DNA of 64,000 nt from Galactobacter valiniphilus (GCF_003575975.1 NZ_QQXK01000007.1:62001-126000), one strand, 5' to 3'; positions 16,226 through 25,725 are shown, numbered from the stretch's first letter. A program made the numbers and translations. The notes: a model not told the origin generated them from the letters alone.

Positions 16226-17478
16226 CCAGCGTGCAGCTCCAGCTCTCCCGCCCCGGCGCGGACTCCTGCGACACGGGCCTCACCACGGCCCCGTGGGACA
16301 TCGACCTCGCGCCCGGCTACGGCCCGGGCGCCTCCGCGGACGACGTCATCCCGGCCGCCGCCCCGCGCCAGGGCGAGCTCCCCGCCGAGTACAAGCAGGC
16401 ACCCGACGCCGAGCTCCACGAGCGCATCCGCGCCGCCAAGGCCACGCTCGGCGACCGTGTGGTGGTGCTCGGGCACTTCTACCAGCGCGACGAGATCGTG
16501 GAACACGCCGACTACGTGGGCGACTCCTTCCAGCTCGCCAACGCCGCCCTGGAGCACCCGCACGCCGAGGCCATCGTCTTCTGCGGCGTGCACTTCATGG
16601 CGGAGACCGCCGACATCCTGTCCCGCCCCGAGCAATCGGTCATCCTCCCGAACCTGGCCGCCGGTTGCTCCATGGCCGACATGGCCAACGAGGACGACGT
16701 CGAGGCCTGCTGGGACGCGCTCACCGAGCTCTACGGCACGGAGCCGGACGCCGAGGGCAAGCTCCCCGTCATCCCTGTCACCTACATGAACTGCTCCGCG
16801 GCGCTCAAGGCCTTCGTGGGCCGCCACGGCGGCATCGTCTGCACCTCCTCCAACGCCGCCACGGTGCTTGAACGCGCCTTCGAGGCCGGCCAGCGCGTGC
16901 TCTTCTTCCCGGATCAGCACCTGGGCCGCAACACCGCCGTGGCGATGGGCATCTCCCAGGACCTCATGCCGCTGTGGCGCCCGCGCAAGCCGAACGGCGG
17001 CAACACCGAGGCCGAGCTGATGGACGCCAAGGTCATCCTCTGGAACGGCTTCTGCTCCGTGCACAAGCGCTTCTCCGTGGCCCAGATCGAGCAGGCCCGC
17101 GCCCAGTACCCGGGCGTACAGGTCGTGGTGCACCCCGAGTGCCCGCTGCCCGTGGTCCAGGCCGCCGACGTGGCCGGCTCCACCGACGTGATCCGCCGCA
17201 TGGTCGAGGCCGCCGAGCCCGGGGCCACGATCGCGATCGGGACCGAGATCAACCTGGTCAACCGCCTCGCGGCGCAGCACCCCGACAAGACGATCTTCTG
17301 CCTGGATCCCGTGGTCTGCCCCTGCTCCACGATGTACCGCATCCACCCCGGCTACCTCGCCTGGGTGCTCGAGGAGCTCGTGGCCGGCAACGTCGTCAAC
17401 CGGATCAGCGTTGACGAGGAGACCTCCGCGGACGCCAAGGTGGCCCTGGAGCGCATGCTGGCGGCGCTGCCGCGATGA
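16222..17478 (+). CDS. nadA: Quinolinate synthase
   Basis: Condenses iminoaspartate with dihydroxyacetone phosphate to quinolinate, the second step of de novo NAD synthesis. The 418-aa protein has an N-terminal extension of about 75 residues, then VVVLGHFYQRDEIVEHADYVGDS. Three cysteines that hold the [4Fe-4S] cluster are placed in AAGCSMAD, or the neighbouring YMNCSAALKAF, in VVHPECP and in VVCPCSTMYRIHP. ATG 16222 overlaps the nrtR stop, and its own stop overlaps nadB, so translation is likely coupled. The cysteine desulfurase at the end of the operon may supply sulfur for this cluster. Confidence 0.95.
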   Translation: MTSVQLQLSRPGADSCDTGLTTAPWDIDLAPGYGPGASADDVIPAAAPRQGELPAEYKQAPDAELHERIRAAKATLGDRVVVLGHFYQRDEIVEHADYVGDSFQLANAALEHPHAEAIVFCGVHFMAETADILSRPEQSVILPNLAAGCSMADMANEDDVEACWDALTELYGTEPDAEGKLPVIPVTYMNCSAALKAFVGRHGGIVCTSSNAATVLERAFEAGQRVLFFPDQHLGRNTAVAMGISQDLMPLWRPRKPNGGNTEAELMDAKVILWNGFCSVHKRFSVAQIEQARAQYPGVQVVVHPECPLPVVQAADVAGSTDVIRRMVEAAEPGATIAIGTEINLVNRLAAQHPDKTIFCLDPVVCPCSTMYRIHPGYLAWVLEELVAGNVVNRISVDEETSADAKVALERMLAALPR

Positions 17479-19064
17479 GCGCCATCGTCGTGGTGGGCGG
17501 CGGCTTGGCCGGCCTAACGGCCGCCCTCGCCGGCGTCGAGGCCGGGCATGAGGTGACGCTGCTCGACGACGGGGCGTTCCGTTCCTCGGCGAGCGTCCAG
17601 GCACAGGGCGGCTTCAGCGCCGTGACGGCCGCCGGACTCGCGGCCGGCGATTCGGTGGCCTCCCACGTGGCCGACACCCTCGAGGCGGGGGCCCGCCACG
17701 GCGATCCGGCCGTGGCCGCCGCCGTGTGCGCCGCCGCCGAGGAGCACGTCGGCACGCTCACGCGCTGGGGCACCGTGTGGGACACCGAGGCCGACGGAAC
17801 GGTGAGCCTGACGCGCGAGGCGGCCCACGCGGCGTCGCGCATCCTGCACGTGGGCGGCGACGCCACGGGGGCCGGGATCGTGGAGGCCCTGCGTCGCCGG
17901 GCCGAGGCGCTGGGCGCCGAGGGCCGGCTACGCCTGGACGGCTTGGAGGAGGCCGGCGCCCTCCTCCTCGAGGGCGGCGCGGTCGCGGGCGTGGCCGGGG
18001 CCCACGGTGGCCTCCTCGGGGCCGACGCCGTGATCCTCGCGAGCGGCGGCATCAGCGGCGCCTACGGCACGCGGACCTCCCGCTTTGCCAACCCCGGCGA
18101 CGCCGCGGCGCTGGCCTGGCGGGCCGGCGCCGTGCTCGCCGACGCCGAGATGGTGCAGTTCCACCCCACCTACTGCGCCGAGGCCGGCTTCATGGTCTCC
18201 GAGGCGCTGCGCGGCGAGGGCGCCGTGCTGCGCGATGCCACGGGGCGTCGCTTCATGCTGGAGATCGACGAACGCGCCGAGCTGGCCCCGCGCGATGTGG
18301 TGGCCCGCGGCGTGGCCCGGGCCCAGGGCGGGGCCTGGCTAGACGCCTCGCCCATCGTCGAGCGCGAGGGGCGAGGCTTCCTCGCCAGGCGCTTCCCGAC
18401 CATCACGGCCACGCTCGCACAGGCAGGGCTGGACCTGGAGCGGGCACCGATTCCCGTGCGCCCGGCCCAGCACTACTGGATGGGCGGGGTGGCCGTCGAC
18501 GCGCACGCGCGCAGCACGGTCCCCGGCCTGCTCGTGGCGGGGGAGGCCTCCCGCACCGGCCTGCACGGCGCCAATCGCCTGGCCTCCAATTCGCTGCTCG
18601 AGGCGGTGCACACAGGCCTCGCCGCCGTGGCCACCGTGAGTGCCGGCCTGCACCGGGAGCCTGCCACCCTGCGCCTCGGCGCGCCGGTGCCGCTCGAGCT
18701 GGAGGATCGCCGGGGTGCACCGCTGGCCACGGTGCGCACCCTCGCCGACCGCCACCTGGGCGTGGAGCGGGAAGCGGCCGGCCTGTCCGCTTCCCTCGTG
18801 GCCCTTGACCCCGCAACCGAGGGCCTGGGCGCGGAACGCGACCCCTCCTGCGCCTCCTCGGAGGCGCTCACGGCCCGGCTCATCGCGCACTCGGCCCAGC
18901 TGCGGCCGGGCCCGCTCGGCGCCCACCACCGGCTGGACGCCGCGGGCGAGGCCCGGCCCGGCGCCACCGTCACCCTCGTCAACCCCCACCCCGCCACGCG
19001 CCGCGCCACCACGGCGCCTGGCGCGGCCGCGGGCATGAGCGACCCCCGAAAGGTCCCGGCATGA
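17475..19064 (+). CDS. nadB: L-aspartate oxidase
   Basis: FAD enzyme that oxidises L-aspartate to iminoaspartate for NadA. The 529-aa protein starts with the Rossmann motif VVVGGGLAGLTAALAGVEAG, then SSASVQAQGGFSA. The active-site region has SEALRGEGAVLRDATGRRFM and PTYCAEAGFMV, and QHYWMGGVAVD with LLVAGEASRTGLHGANRLAS is the conserved FAD-binding end. The C-terminal helical part is somewhat shorter than in E. coli NadB. Start ATG 17475 overlaps the nadA stop by 4 bp. Confidence 0.95.
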   Translation: MSAIVVVGGGLAGLTAALAGVEAGHEVTLLDDGAFRSSASVQAQGGFSAVTAAGLAAGDSVASHVADTLEAGARHGDPAVAAAVCAAAEEHVGTLTRWGTVWDTEADGTVSLTREAAHAASRILHVGGDATGAGIVEALRRRAEALGAEGRLRLDGLEEAGALLLEGGAVAGVAGAHGGLLGADAVILASGGISGAYGTRTSRFANPGDAAALAWRAGAVLADAEMVQFHPTYCAEAGFMVSEALRGEGAVLRDATGRRFMLEIDERAELAPRDVVARGVARAQGGAWLDASPIVEREGRGFLARRFPTITATLAQAGLDLERAPIPVRPAQHYWMGGVAVDAHARSTVPGLLVAGEASRTGLHGANRLASNSLLEAVHTGLAAVATVSAGLHREPATLRLGAPVPLELEDRRGAPLATVRTLADRHLGVEREAAGLSASLVALDPATEGLGAERDPSCASSEALTARLIAHSAQLRPGPLGAHHRLDAAGEARPGATVTLVNPHPATRRATTAPGAAAGMSDPRKVPA

Positions 19065-20014
19065 GCACCATCGCGCAGGAACACACGCCGGCCCCGACCC
19101 CGGGCACGGAACCCGGCCCCCCGTCGTCGGGCAGCGACTTTCCCGTCCCGCCCGCCCCGCGGGCGACCATCGAGGCGATCATCGCCCTGGCGCTCGCCGA
19201 GGACGCGCCCCACGGCGACGTGACGGCCCAGGGCCTGATCCCCGCGACTGCCACGGCCACCGCCCAGGTCGTGGCGCGCGTGCCTGGCGTGCTCGCCGGC
19301 ACCGGGGTGTTTGCCGAGGCCATGCGCCAGGCGGACCCGGACCTCGCCGTCACGGCGCACCTCGCGGACGGCGAGGCCTTCGAGGCCGGCGCCGTCCTGC
19401 TGAGCGTGAGTGGGCCCGCCCGCGGCCTGCTCCTGGGCGAGCGCGTGGGGCTCAACCTGCTCCAGCGGCTCTCGGGCATCGCGACGGCGACCTCCCGCCT
19501 GGTGGGCCTGGTCAGCGCGGCTGGAGGCCACGCCCGCGTGGCCGACACCCGCAAGACCACGCCGGGCCTGCGCGTCCTGGAGCGCTACGCCGTGCGCTGC
19601 GGCGGCGGTTCCAACCACCGCGACTCGCTCTCCGAGGCGGTCATGGCCAAGGACAACCACCTCGCGCTGCTGGGCGACGGCAAGGCCCTGACCGAGGCGC
19701 TGCTGGCCGCCAAGGCCCGCTGGGGCCACACGGTGCACGTGGAGGTCGAGGTGGATCGATTCGAGCAGATCGATCCGGTGCTCGCCGCCGGCGTGGACAC
19801 GATCATGCTCGACAACTTCTCGCTCGAGGACACGGCCCGCGCGGTGAAGCACATCGCCGGCCGGGCCATCGTGGAGGCCTCCGGCACCGTCTCCGAGGAG
19901 ACGATCGGGGCCATCGCCGCGACAGGCGTCGACGTCATCTCCTCCGGCGCCATCACCCACTCGGTGCGGGCCCTGGACCTGGGCCTGGACCTCGTCGTGA
20001 GCGCCGCGCCGTGA
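19061..20014 (+). CDS. nadC: Nicotinate-nucleotide pyrophosphorylase (carboxylating)
   Basis: Turns quinolinate and PRPP into nicotinate mononucleotide. The 317-aa protein has a Pro-rich N-terminus of about 35 residues, then ALAEDAPHGDVTAQGL, the basic active-site residues in RVADTRKTTPGLR and YAVRCGGGSNHRDSLSEAV, the acidic VEVEVD, DTIMLDNFS and VEASGTVSEETI. It overlaps nadB by 4 bp (ATGA), and its stop overlaps the GTG of the desulfurase gene. Confidence 0.96.
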   Translation: MSTIAQEHTPAPTPGTEPGPPSSGSDFPVPPAPRATIEAIIALALAEDAPHGDVTAQGLIPATATATAQVVARVPGVLAGTGVFAEAMRQADPDLAVTAHLADGEAFEAGAVLLSVSGPARGLLLGERVGLNLLQRLSGIATATSRLVGLVSAAGGHARVADTRKTTPGLRVLERYAVRCGGGSNHRDSLSEAVMAKDNHLALLGDGKALTEALLAAKARWGHTVHVEVEVDRFEQIDPVLAAGVDTIMLDNFSLEDTARAVKHIAGRAIVEASGTVSEETIGAIAATGVDVISSGAITHSVRALDLGLDLVVSAAP

Positions 20015-21183
20015 TCCACCTAGACGCCGCCGCCACCTCGCCCGTGCGGGCCGAGGTGCTCCAGGCGGTCATGCCGCTCTTCACCGAGACCTTCGGGAAC
20101 CCGGCGAGCCACCACGAGGCCGGGGAGTCGGCGGCGCGGGCGCTCGAGTGGGGGAGGGGGCTGGTGGCCGAGGCCTGCGGCGTGAAGCCCGGGCGGGTCG
20201 TGTTCACCTCCGGCGGCACCGAGTCGAACGCGCTGGCCCTGCACGGGACGGCGCTGGCCCGCCCGCGGGGGCGGCACGTGCTGGTCTCTGCCATCGAGCA
20301 CCCCTCCGTGGCGCGGGCGGCGGAGCAGCTGGGTGAGTGGCACGGCTTCGAGGTTCAGACGGTGCCGGTGCTGGCCTCCGGTCTCGTGGACCCGGCCGAG
20401 GTGGCGGCGCGCCTGCGGCCGGACACGACGCTTGTGGCGCTCATGGCGGTCAACAACGAGGTGGGGACGGTGCAGCCCGTCGCCGAGGTCTCCGCGCTAG
20501 CGCGGGCCGTGGGCGCGCGCGTGCACGTCGACGCCGTGCAGGCCGGGGCCTGGCTGCACCTGGCGCCACTCGCGACCTCGGCGGACACGCTGTCCCTGTC
20601 CGGGCACAAGCTCGGCGGGCTCAAGGGCGCCGGCGCCCTGGTGCTGGGGCGCGGGGTCTCCGTGGCGCCGTTCCTTGACGGCGGCGGGCAGGAGGGCGGC
20701 GTGCGCTCGGGCACGGTCAACGTGCCCGGCGCCGTGGCCACGGGCCTCGCCGTGCGGCTGGCCCAGCACGACGTCGAGCGCTTCCTGGGCGGGGAGGCTC
20801 CGTGTGGCGCGGGGCCGGGTGAGGCGCTCGCCGCCGCCGTGCTCGTCGGGCTCGCGGCGGCCGGGGTGCCGGCGTCCCTGACGGGGGATCCGGCGTCCCG
20901 GGTGCCCGGGATCGTGTCCTTCGTGTTCCCCGGCGTGCACGCCGAGTCGGTGCTGCTTGAACTGGGGCGGCGCGGCGTGCTGGCGTCCTCGGGTTCCGCG
21001 TGCGCCGCGGGTTCCTCCGAACCCTCCGAGGTGCTCACGGCCATGGGCTACCCGGCCGAGGTGGCGGTGGGCGCGCTGCGCCTGTCCTTCTCGCCGCAGC
21101 TGCCAGCCGCCGAGCTCGAGGCGGCCGGCGCGGCCGTGGTGGACGCGGTGCTTGCGGTGCACGGGCTGGGCGCCCGGGGCTGA
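20011..21183 (+). CDS. Cysteine desulfurase (NifS/IscS family) of the nad operon
   Basis: PLP enzyme that takes sulfur from cysteine. The 390-aa protein begins MIHLDAAATSPVR, has FTSGGTESNALAL, the PLP aspartate-histidine region VHVDAVQAGAWLHL and the Schiff-base lysine in LSLSGHKLGGLKGAGAL. The catalytic cysteine is in SSGSACAAGSSEPS. GTG 20011 overlaps the nadC stop by 4 bp. The last place in a nad operon suggests it loads the Fe-S cluster of NadA, as proposed for nad-linked NifS proteins in other Gram-positives; this link is inferred from position. Confidence 0.9.
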   Translation: MIHLDAAATSPVRAEVLQAVMPLFTETFGNPASHHEAGESAARALEWGRGLVAEACGVKPGRVVFTSGGTESNALALHGTALARPRGRHVLVSAIEHPSVARAAEQLGEWHGFEVQTVPVLASGLVDPAEVAARLRPDTTLVALMAVNNEVGTVQPVAEVSALARAVGARVHVDAVQAGAWLHLAPLATSADTLSLSGHKLGGLKGAGALVLGRGVSVAPFLDGGGQEGGVRSGTVNVPGAVATGLAVRLAQHDVERFLGGEAPCGAGPGEALAAAVLVGLAAAGVPASLTGDPASRVPGIVSFVFPGVHAESVLLELGRRGVLASSGSACAAGSSEPSEVLTAMGYPAEVAVGALRLSFSPQLPAAELEAAGAAVVDAVLAVHGLGARG

Positions 21184-21274
21184 GCCCCCCCCGCGTTTCC
21201 CTCACAATGGGCGCGCGTCCCCAGTCCTTGATGCGGGCCTCGACCGGGTCTTGCTCGCCGGGTAGCTTGCCTGC

Positions 21275-21772
21275 ATGGTGCGGCTGGCGCAGGACTACGC
21301 GGGGCAGGGGGCCTGGGGCCCCGTGCTGCTCCTGGCCCTGGCAGGCTGCGGCCTCCTGGTGTTCGGGAGAGCCCTCGCCTGGAGGGACGCCCACAGCCAC
21401 CTCCTGCCCGACCGGCTGGTGGTGCTCCTGGCACTCTCGGTGATCCCTGCACTCGCGCTTGCCGCGTTGTGGGCGGGGGAGCCAGGCCGCGCGTCGAGGG
21501 CGCTGGCCGCGGCCGCGGCGGCGGGCGGGCTGTTCCTGGCGCTGCACCTCGCCTCGCCGCGCTCGCTCGGCTTCGGCGACGTGAAGCTCGCGCCCGTGCT
21601 CGGCTTCGCCTGCGGATTTCTTTCGTGGGGGCACCTGGCCCTGGCCGGGGTGGCGGCGTGCCTGTTCAGCGGCGTCTGGGCGGCGGTGCTCCTAGCGCGC
21701 GGCGGCCGGACGGCGCACGTGCCCCTCGGGCCGGGCCTCGTCCTGGGGGTGTGGCTGGCGTACGTGGTTTGA
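21275..21772 (+). CDS. A24-type prepilin peptidase (short form)
   Basis: A 165-aa integral membrane protein with four or five hydrophobic segments. The second catalytic aspartate is in LGFGDVKLAPVLG, the GxGD-like mark of A24 aspartic prepilin peptidases; the first is probably in DAHSHLLPDRLV. The N-terminal methylation domain of full-length PilD is absent, as in the TadV/CpaA-type short enzymes. No pilin genes are in the window. A TAGCTT box ends 6 nt before ATG 21275, so the transcript may be leaderless. Confidence 0.8.
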   Translation: MVRLAQDYAGQGAWGPVLLLALAGCGLLVFGRALAWRDAHSHLLPDRLVVLLALSVIPALALAALWAGEPGRASRALAAAAAAGGLFLALHLASPRSLGFGDVKLAPVLGFACGFLSWGHLALAGVAACLFSGVWAAVLLARGGRTAHVPLGPGLVLGVWLAYVV

Positions 21773-21804
21773 GGATTGCACCCGAGAGAACGGAAGGGGC
21801 TCCG

Positions 21805-23571
21805 TCACCTTGCCGTGCCGGCCAGGCACCCGGCCGCGCCGGCCAACGCCAGGCCGAACGCGGCGTCGAGCATTCCGGCGTCGCTGCCGCCCGGCAGTCC
21901 TTCGCCCGGGCCGATGCCGACCTGCAGGAAGGGGAAGGCGCGCGACAGCCCGGCCAGCGAGGCGTCGGGGGACTCTGAGCTGAAGGCGATGTCGCGCCCG
22001 CGGCGCTCCACGGCGGCGCGGTGCGCGCCGGCCAGGACGGCGTCCTGCTGCACGGAGGCGTCGCCGCCGGCCAGGCGCTTGAGGCGCAGCACGGCGCAGC
22101 TGGCCTCGGCGGCGCCGCGGAGGGCGGCCTCGACGCGCTCGGCGGCGGGCTCGGCCGTGGCGCTCGAGGAGGTGCGCAGGCTCACCGACAGCGTGCTGTC
22201 CTCGAGCGAGGCGCCCACGGAGGCGTCGGCCGGCAGGGCGCGAGCGAGCAGGCCGAGCGCGGTGCGGGCCAGGGCCACGGCGTCGGCCGGATCCACGGGG
22301 AGGGCCAGTGCCTCGGCCTTGCTCGGTGCCGCGTAGCGGGCCTGCCACACGGAGCCGCCCAGGCCGCCGAGGCGGACCTCGTCGACGCTCGAGCGGGCGG
22401 CGGCGAGCACGAGGGTGGTGCCGTCGAGGAAGCCGTCCGCGTGCAGCGCGGCGAGGGCGTCGGTGCCGCGGGGCACGCCAACGAAGCGCACGGTCAGGCC
22501 GAGGCCCGGGGCCACGGCGGCCATGGCGATGGCGCCGCCCACGAGCGCGGCGACATCCGCGTGGTCCTCGGCGCTGCCGGGGGTGTCGGCCTCGAGCACA
22601 AAGAGGGCCACGGCGCCGGCGCCGGAGCCCACGGAGGCGGAGAAGCCGGTCTTTACGCCGGGCTGGCGCTTGTCCAGGCTGAAGCCGTGGCGCAGCAGCA
22701 CGGCCGAGGCCAGCTGGTGCATACGCACATTGGCCATGGTGCCCTCGCCCACGCGCACGGAGCGCGAGAGGCGCATGAGGTCGCGGCGGGCCTCGGCCAG
22801 CGCGGCCTCGGCGGCCGGGCCCACGCGGACCGCGAGCCAGTTCGCGGCGTCGGAGCCCTTGGCGTGGAGCTCGCGCTCGGCCTCGGAGATCACGGCGGAG
22901 CCGGCGGCCCGCTCGCTGAGGGCCAGTCCGTCCACGGCGGCGGCGTCGACGGCCTCGAGGGCGTCGGCCACGGGCGCGACGGCCTGGGCCTCCTGGGCCT
23001 GGGGCACGGGGGCCACGGGCTCAGCGAACGACGGCGCGGGGGCCGGGGCGGCGCTCGCCACCGGGGCGGCGGGGGCGACGGCAACGGCGGGGGCGCTCGC
23101 CACCGGCGCGGCGGCCACCTTCGGCTCGGCCGCCACCGCGGCGACGGGCTCGGCGGCGATCTCGGCCGCGGGCGCCGCCGCGGGCTCGGCCAGCATGGCC
23201 GGCAGCTTCGGCTCGACGAAGCGGCTCACGACGGGGGAGGCCGAGGCCTTGGGCGCGGTCGCCTTCTTGGCCGGAGCCTTCTTCGGGGCGGCGCGCTTGG
23301 CCGGTGCCTTCTTGGGCTCGGGGGCCGTGCCCGGCTCGTCGTCGTCGTCGAAGCCGCCGGTCTCGGCGGCCATGAGCGCCTCCAGCTCATCCAGCGGATC
23401 GATCTCGCGCTGCACCTCGGCCTCTTGGTTCGCCGAGACGCGCCCCTTGCGGAACGGGGACGCGAAGGTGCGCGTGCGGGGAGCGACGGTGGCCCGGATG
23501 ACCTTGACCTCGCCGGCGTTGCCGTCGGGGATGGTCGAGGACAGGGTCGAGCTGCTGGGAGGGGGCGTCAT
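21805..23571 (-). CDS. Ala-rich protein with degenerate M20-peptidase-like C-terminus
   Basis: A 588-aa protein. The first 50 residues hold RATVAPRTRTFASPFRKGRV; residues about 75-220 are a low-complexity Ala/Pro/Lys linker with APAKRAAPKKAPAKK. The C-terminal part (about 250-588) recalls the M20D amidohydrolase fold: EDHADVAALVGGAIAMAAVAP in the place of the metal-binding GHDxH region, HADGFLDGTTLVLAAARSS, and the last helix GMLDAAFGLALAGAAGCL. The metal ligands are not kept, so it is probably not a peptidase. No signal peptide is visible. The assignment to M20 rests on pattern similarity only. Confidence 0.55.
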   Translation of the reverse strand: MTPPPSSSTLSSTIPDGNAGEVKVIRATVAPRTRTFASPFRKGRVSANQEAEVQREIDPLDELEALMAAETGGFDDDDEPGTAPEPKKAPAKRAAPKKAPAKKATAPKASASPVVSRFVEPKLPAMLAEPAAAPAAEIAAEPVAAVAAEPKVAAAPVASAPAVAVAPAAPVASAAPAPAPSFAEPVAPVPQAQEAQAVAPVADALEAVDAAAVDGLALSERAAGSAVISEAERELHAKGSDAANWLAVRVGPAAEAALAEARRDLMRLSRSVRVGEGTMANVRMHQLASAVLLRHGFSLDKRQPGVKTGFSASVGSGAGAVALFVLEADTPGSAEDHADVAALVGGAIAMAAVAPGLGLTVRFVGVPRGTDALAALHADGFLDGTTLVLAAARSSVDEVRLGGLGGSVWQARYAAPSKAEALALPVDPADAVALARTALGLLARALPADASVGASLEDSTLSVSLRTSSSATAEPAAERVEAALRGAAEASCAVLRLKRLAGGDASVQQDAVLAGAHRAAVERRGRDIAFSSESPDASLAGLSRAFPFLQVGIGPGEGLPGGSDAGMLDAAFGLALAGAAGCLAGTAR

Positions 23572-23683
23572 GAGGGGAGGGCACTTCCTTGAGGGCAGGA
23601 AAACGGCTTCGGTGGGCGCGCGGCATGGCGCGCGCGAGGAGAGCGCCGCCGGTGATGATCGGCGGCGCTGAGAGGGGGGAGCG

Positions 23684-24391
23684 TTAGCTCAGCAGCGCGC
23701 CGAGGGCGACCTCGACCATGGGCTCAAAGCGCGTCTCGCGCTCCTCGGAGCTCATGGCCTCCTCCCGCAGGAGGTGGTCGGTCACGTTGCAGACGGCGAG
23801 GGCCTCGACGCCCTCGGCGGCGGCGATGCCGTACAGCGCCGCGGCCTCCATCTCCACGGCGAGCGTGCCGTGGGCGGCCAGCGCCGCGGTCTGCTCGGGG
23901 CGATCCGAGTAGAAGGTGTCGGAGGAGAAGATGGGGCCAACGCGGTGGGCGATGCCCTGCTCGCGGGCCGTGGACACCGCGCGCTCCAGGAGCGAGAACG
24001 CCGGGGCGTGGGAGAAGTGCACGCCTGGCACGCGGAAGGCGGCCATGGAGGAGTCGGTGTGGGCGGCGCTGGCGATGACCAGCTCGCCGAGCTGCACCTC
24101 GGGGGCCATGCCGCCGGCGGTGCCGACGCGGACGATGCGCTTGGCGCCGTAGAAGCGGATGAGCTCCGTGGCGTAGATGCTCATGGACGGCATGCCCATG
24201 CCGGAGGCGAGGACGGAGACCTCGGTGCCGTTGACGGTTCCCGTGTAGCCCTCGATGCCGCGGACCTCGGTCACGAGACGGGGCGAGGTGAAGAAGGTCT
24301 GTGCGATGAGGCGCGCGCGGCGCGGGTCGCCCGGCATGAGCACGAGCGGCGCAAAGTCGCCGGGCTCGGCACTGATGTGGGGAGTGGTCAC
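23684..24391 (-). CDS. deoD: Purine-nucleoside phosphorylase
   Basis: Cleaves purine nucleosides with phosphate to base and pentose-1-phosphate (salvage). The 235-aa protein has the low-molecular-weight hexameric PNP layout: LVLMPGDPRRARLIA, GMGMPSMSIYATELI, RVGTAGGM, SSDTFYSDRP, VEMEAAALYGIAA with the ribose-binding Glu-Met-Glu, and AVCNVTDHL with the catalytic Asp. GTG 24391 has AAGGAG upstream; the longer frame to 24511 is not needed. Confidence 0.93.
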   Translation of the reverse strand: MTTPHISAEPGDFAPLVLMPGDPRRARLIAQTFFTSPRLVTEVRGIEGYTGTVNGTEVSVLASGMGMPSMSIYATELIRFYGAKRIVRVGTAGGMAPEVQLGELVIASAAHTDSSMAAFRVPGVHFSHAPAFSLLERAVSTAREQGIAHRVGPIFSSDTFYSDRPEQTAALAAHGTLAVEMEAAALYGIAAAEGVEALAVCNVTDHLLREEAMSSEERETRFEPMVEVALGALLS

Positions 24392-24569
24392 GGGGTTCTC
24401 CTTCGAATGCTGCCAGCGCCGGGCGAGAGGGGGCATCGCCTCGCAGCGCGTTGACCAGGATATCGGTTCCGGCGCCGTGGTGCGCAACGCCGGTGGGGTG
24501 TCGTGTCGCACGCGCCGTCCGCTTCGTCACGCTCCCGCCGCGCGGGGCGGGCGGATCTATTGTGAGTGG

Positions 24570-25661
24570 GTGACTCAGAATCTTGTGGTGCGTGACGCAC
24601 ATCTCGTTGGCTCCGTGAATCAGGCCACCGCGGAGGCGACCTTCCGGGCCGCGGCCGGCGCCCTCGGAGCCCTGGCTCCCCGTTTGCCCGACGGTGAGGT
24701 GGGTGAGCGCTTCCACTGGATGCTTTTCCAGGGCAAGAGGCTCGAGGCCACGCCCGGCCTGGTCCGCGTGGATATGGACCCGATCCTGCACGAGGGCTTC
24801 GACCTGCGCCCGCTCATCCTGGACGGCACGGTCGAGGCTGCGGAGCTCCAGGTCCCCGCGCTGGGCTACGCCGAGGCTGCCCTCGAGTCCTACGCGGTCT
24901 TCGCGCGCCTGAAGGCCGAGGGCGTCATCCCCGAGGCCACGCGCTTCCAGGTCTGCCTGCCCTCGCCGCTCGCCCCCGTCACGAGCTTCGTCGCTGCATC
25001 CCTGCGCGCCGCCGTGCTGCCCGCCTACGAGGCGGCGCTGATCCGCGAGGTCGAGGCGATCAGCGCGGCGATCCCCGCCGATCAGCTCGCGATCCAGATC
25101 GACCTGGCGACCGAGTTTGGCTACATCGAGGGCGTCTCGATGGGCGGCGGAGCGCTCGAGCCGTTCTTCGCGGCCGAGGGCGCCTCACCCCAGCAGATCG
25201 CCGCCGCAGCCGCGGCGCTGGCCCTGCCGCTCGCCGCGAGCGTTCCCGCCGGCGTGCAGCTCGGCTTCCACCTCTGCTACGGCGACGTGGGGGAGAAGCA
25301 CTTCGTGGAGCCCATGACCGCCGGGCACCTCGCGACCGTGGCGCAGGCCCTGAGTGACGGCGCGGGCCGGCCGGTGGACTGGATCCACCTTCCCGTGCCG
25401 ATCGAGCGCGACGACGCCGCCTACTTCGCGCCGCTGGCGCGCCTGACGCTGCAGGAGGGCACGCGCCTCTTCCTGGGCGCCGTGCACCACGAGGACGGGG
25501 TGGACGGGGCCCGACGGCGCCTGGCCGCCGCCGCGCCGGCCCTGGCCGAGGCGGGGATCACCGAGTTCGGGGTGGGGACGGAGTGCGGCTTCGGCCGCGG
25601 CCCGGCCGAGCGCACGGAGCCGCTCATGCGCCTGCACGCCGAGGTCATCGCCGGGGCCTGA
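24570..25661 (+). CDS. UroD/MetE-superfamily-like protein
   Basis: A 363-aa soluble protein that looks like the C-terminal barrel of cobalamin-independent methionine synthase. Marks are FQVCLPSPLAPVTSF, LAIQIDLATEFGYIEG, LGFHLCYGDVGEKHF with a Cys, and TEFGVGTECGFGRGP near the end, which could supply the zinc-type cysteine. It is half the length of MetE and lacks its N-terminal domain, so it is not an ordinary methionine synthase. A TATTGT box ends 6 nt before GTG 24570, which fits a leaderless transcript and decides the start. It is divergent from deoD. The substrate is unknown. Confidence 0.6.
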   Translation: MTQNLVVRDAHLVGSVNQATAEATFRAAAGALGALAPRLPDGEVGERFHWMLFQGKRLEATPGLVRVDMDPILHEGFDLRPLILDGTVEAAELQVPALGYAEAALESYAVFARLKAEGVIPEATRFQVCLPSPLAPVTSFVAASLRAAVLPAYEAALIREVEAISAAIPADQLAIQIDLATEFGYIEGVSMGGGALEPFFAAEGASPQQIAAAAAALALPLAASVPAGVQLGFHLCYGDVGEKHFVEPMTAGHLATVAQALSDGAGRPVDWIHLPVPIERDDAAYFAPLARLTLQEGTRLFLGAVHHEDGVDGARRRLAAAAPALAEAGITEFGVGTECGFGRGPAERTEPLMRLHAEVIAGA

Positions 25662-25676
25662 GCCGGCCCGCCGCGC

Positions 25677-25715
25677 GCGGGGCCGGGCCGGGCCTGCGCC
25701 CAGCCCGGCCCCCGC
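25677..25715. terminator. GC-rich hairpin between convergent genes
   Basis: GCGGGGCCGGGC (25677-25688) pairs with GCCCGGCCCCCGC (25703-25715) with one bulged C. It lies between the ends of the MetE-like gene and the FAD oxidase gene and is followed by GCCGTCGTAC. Confidence 0.6.
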
Positions 25716-25725
25716 CGTCGTACCC

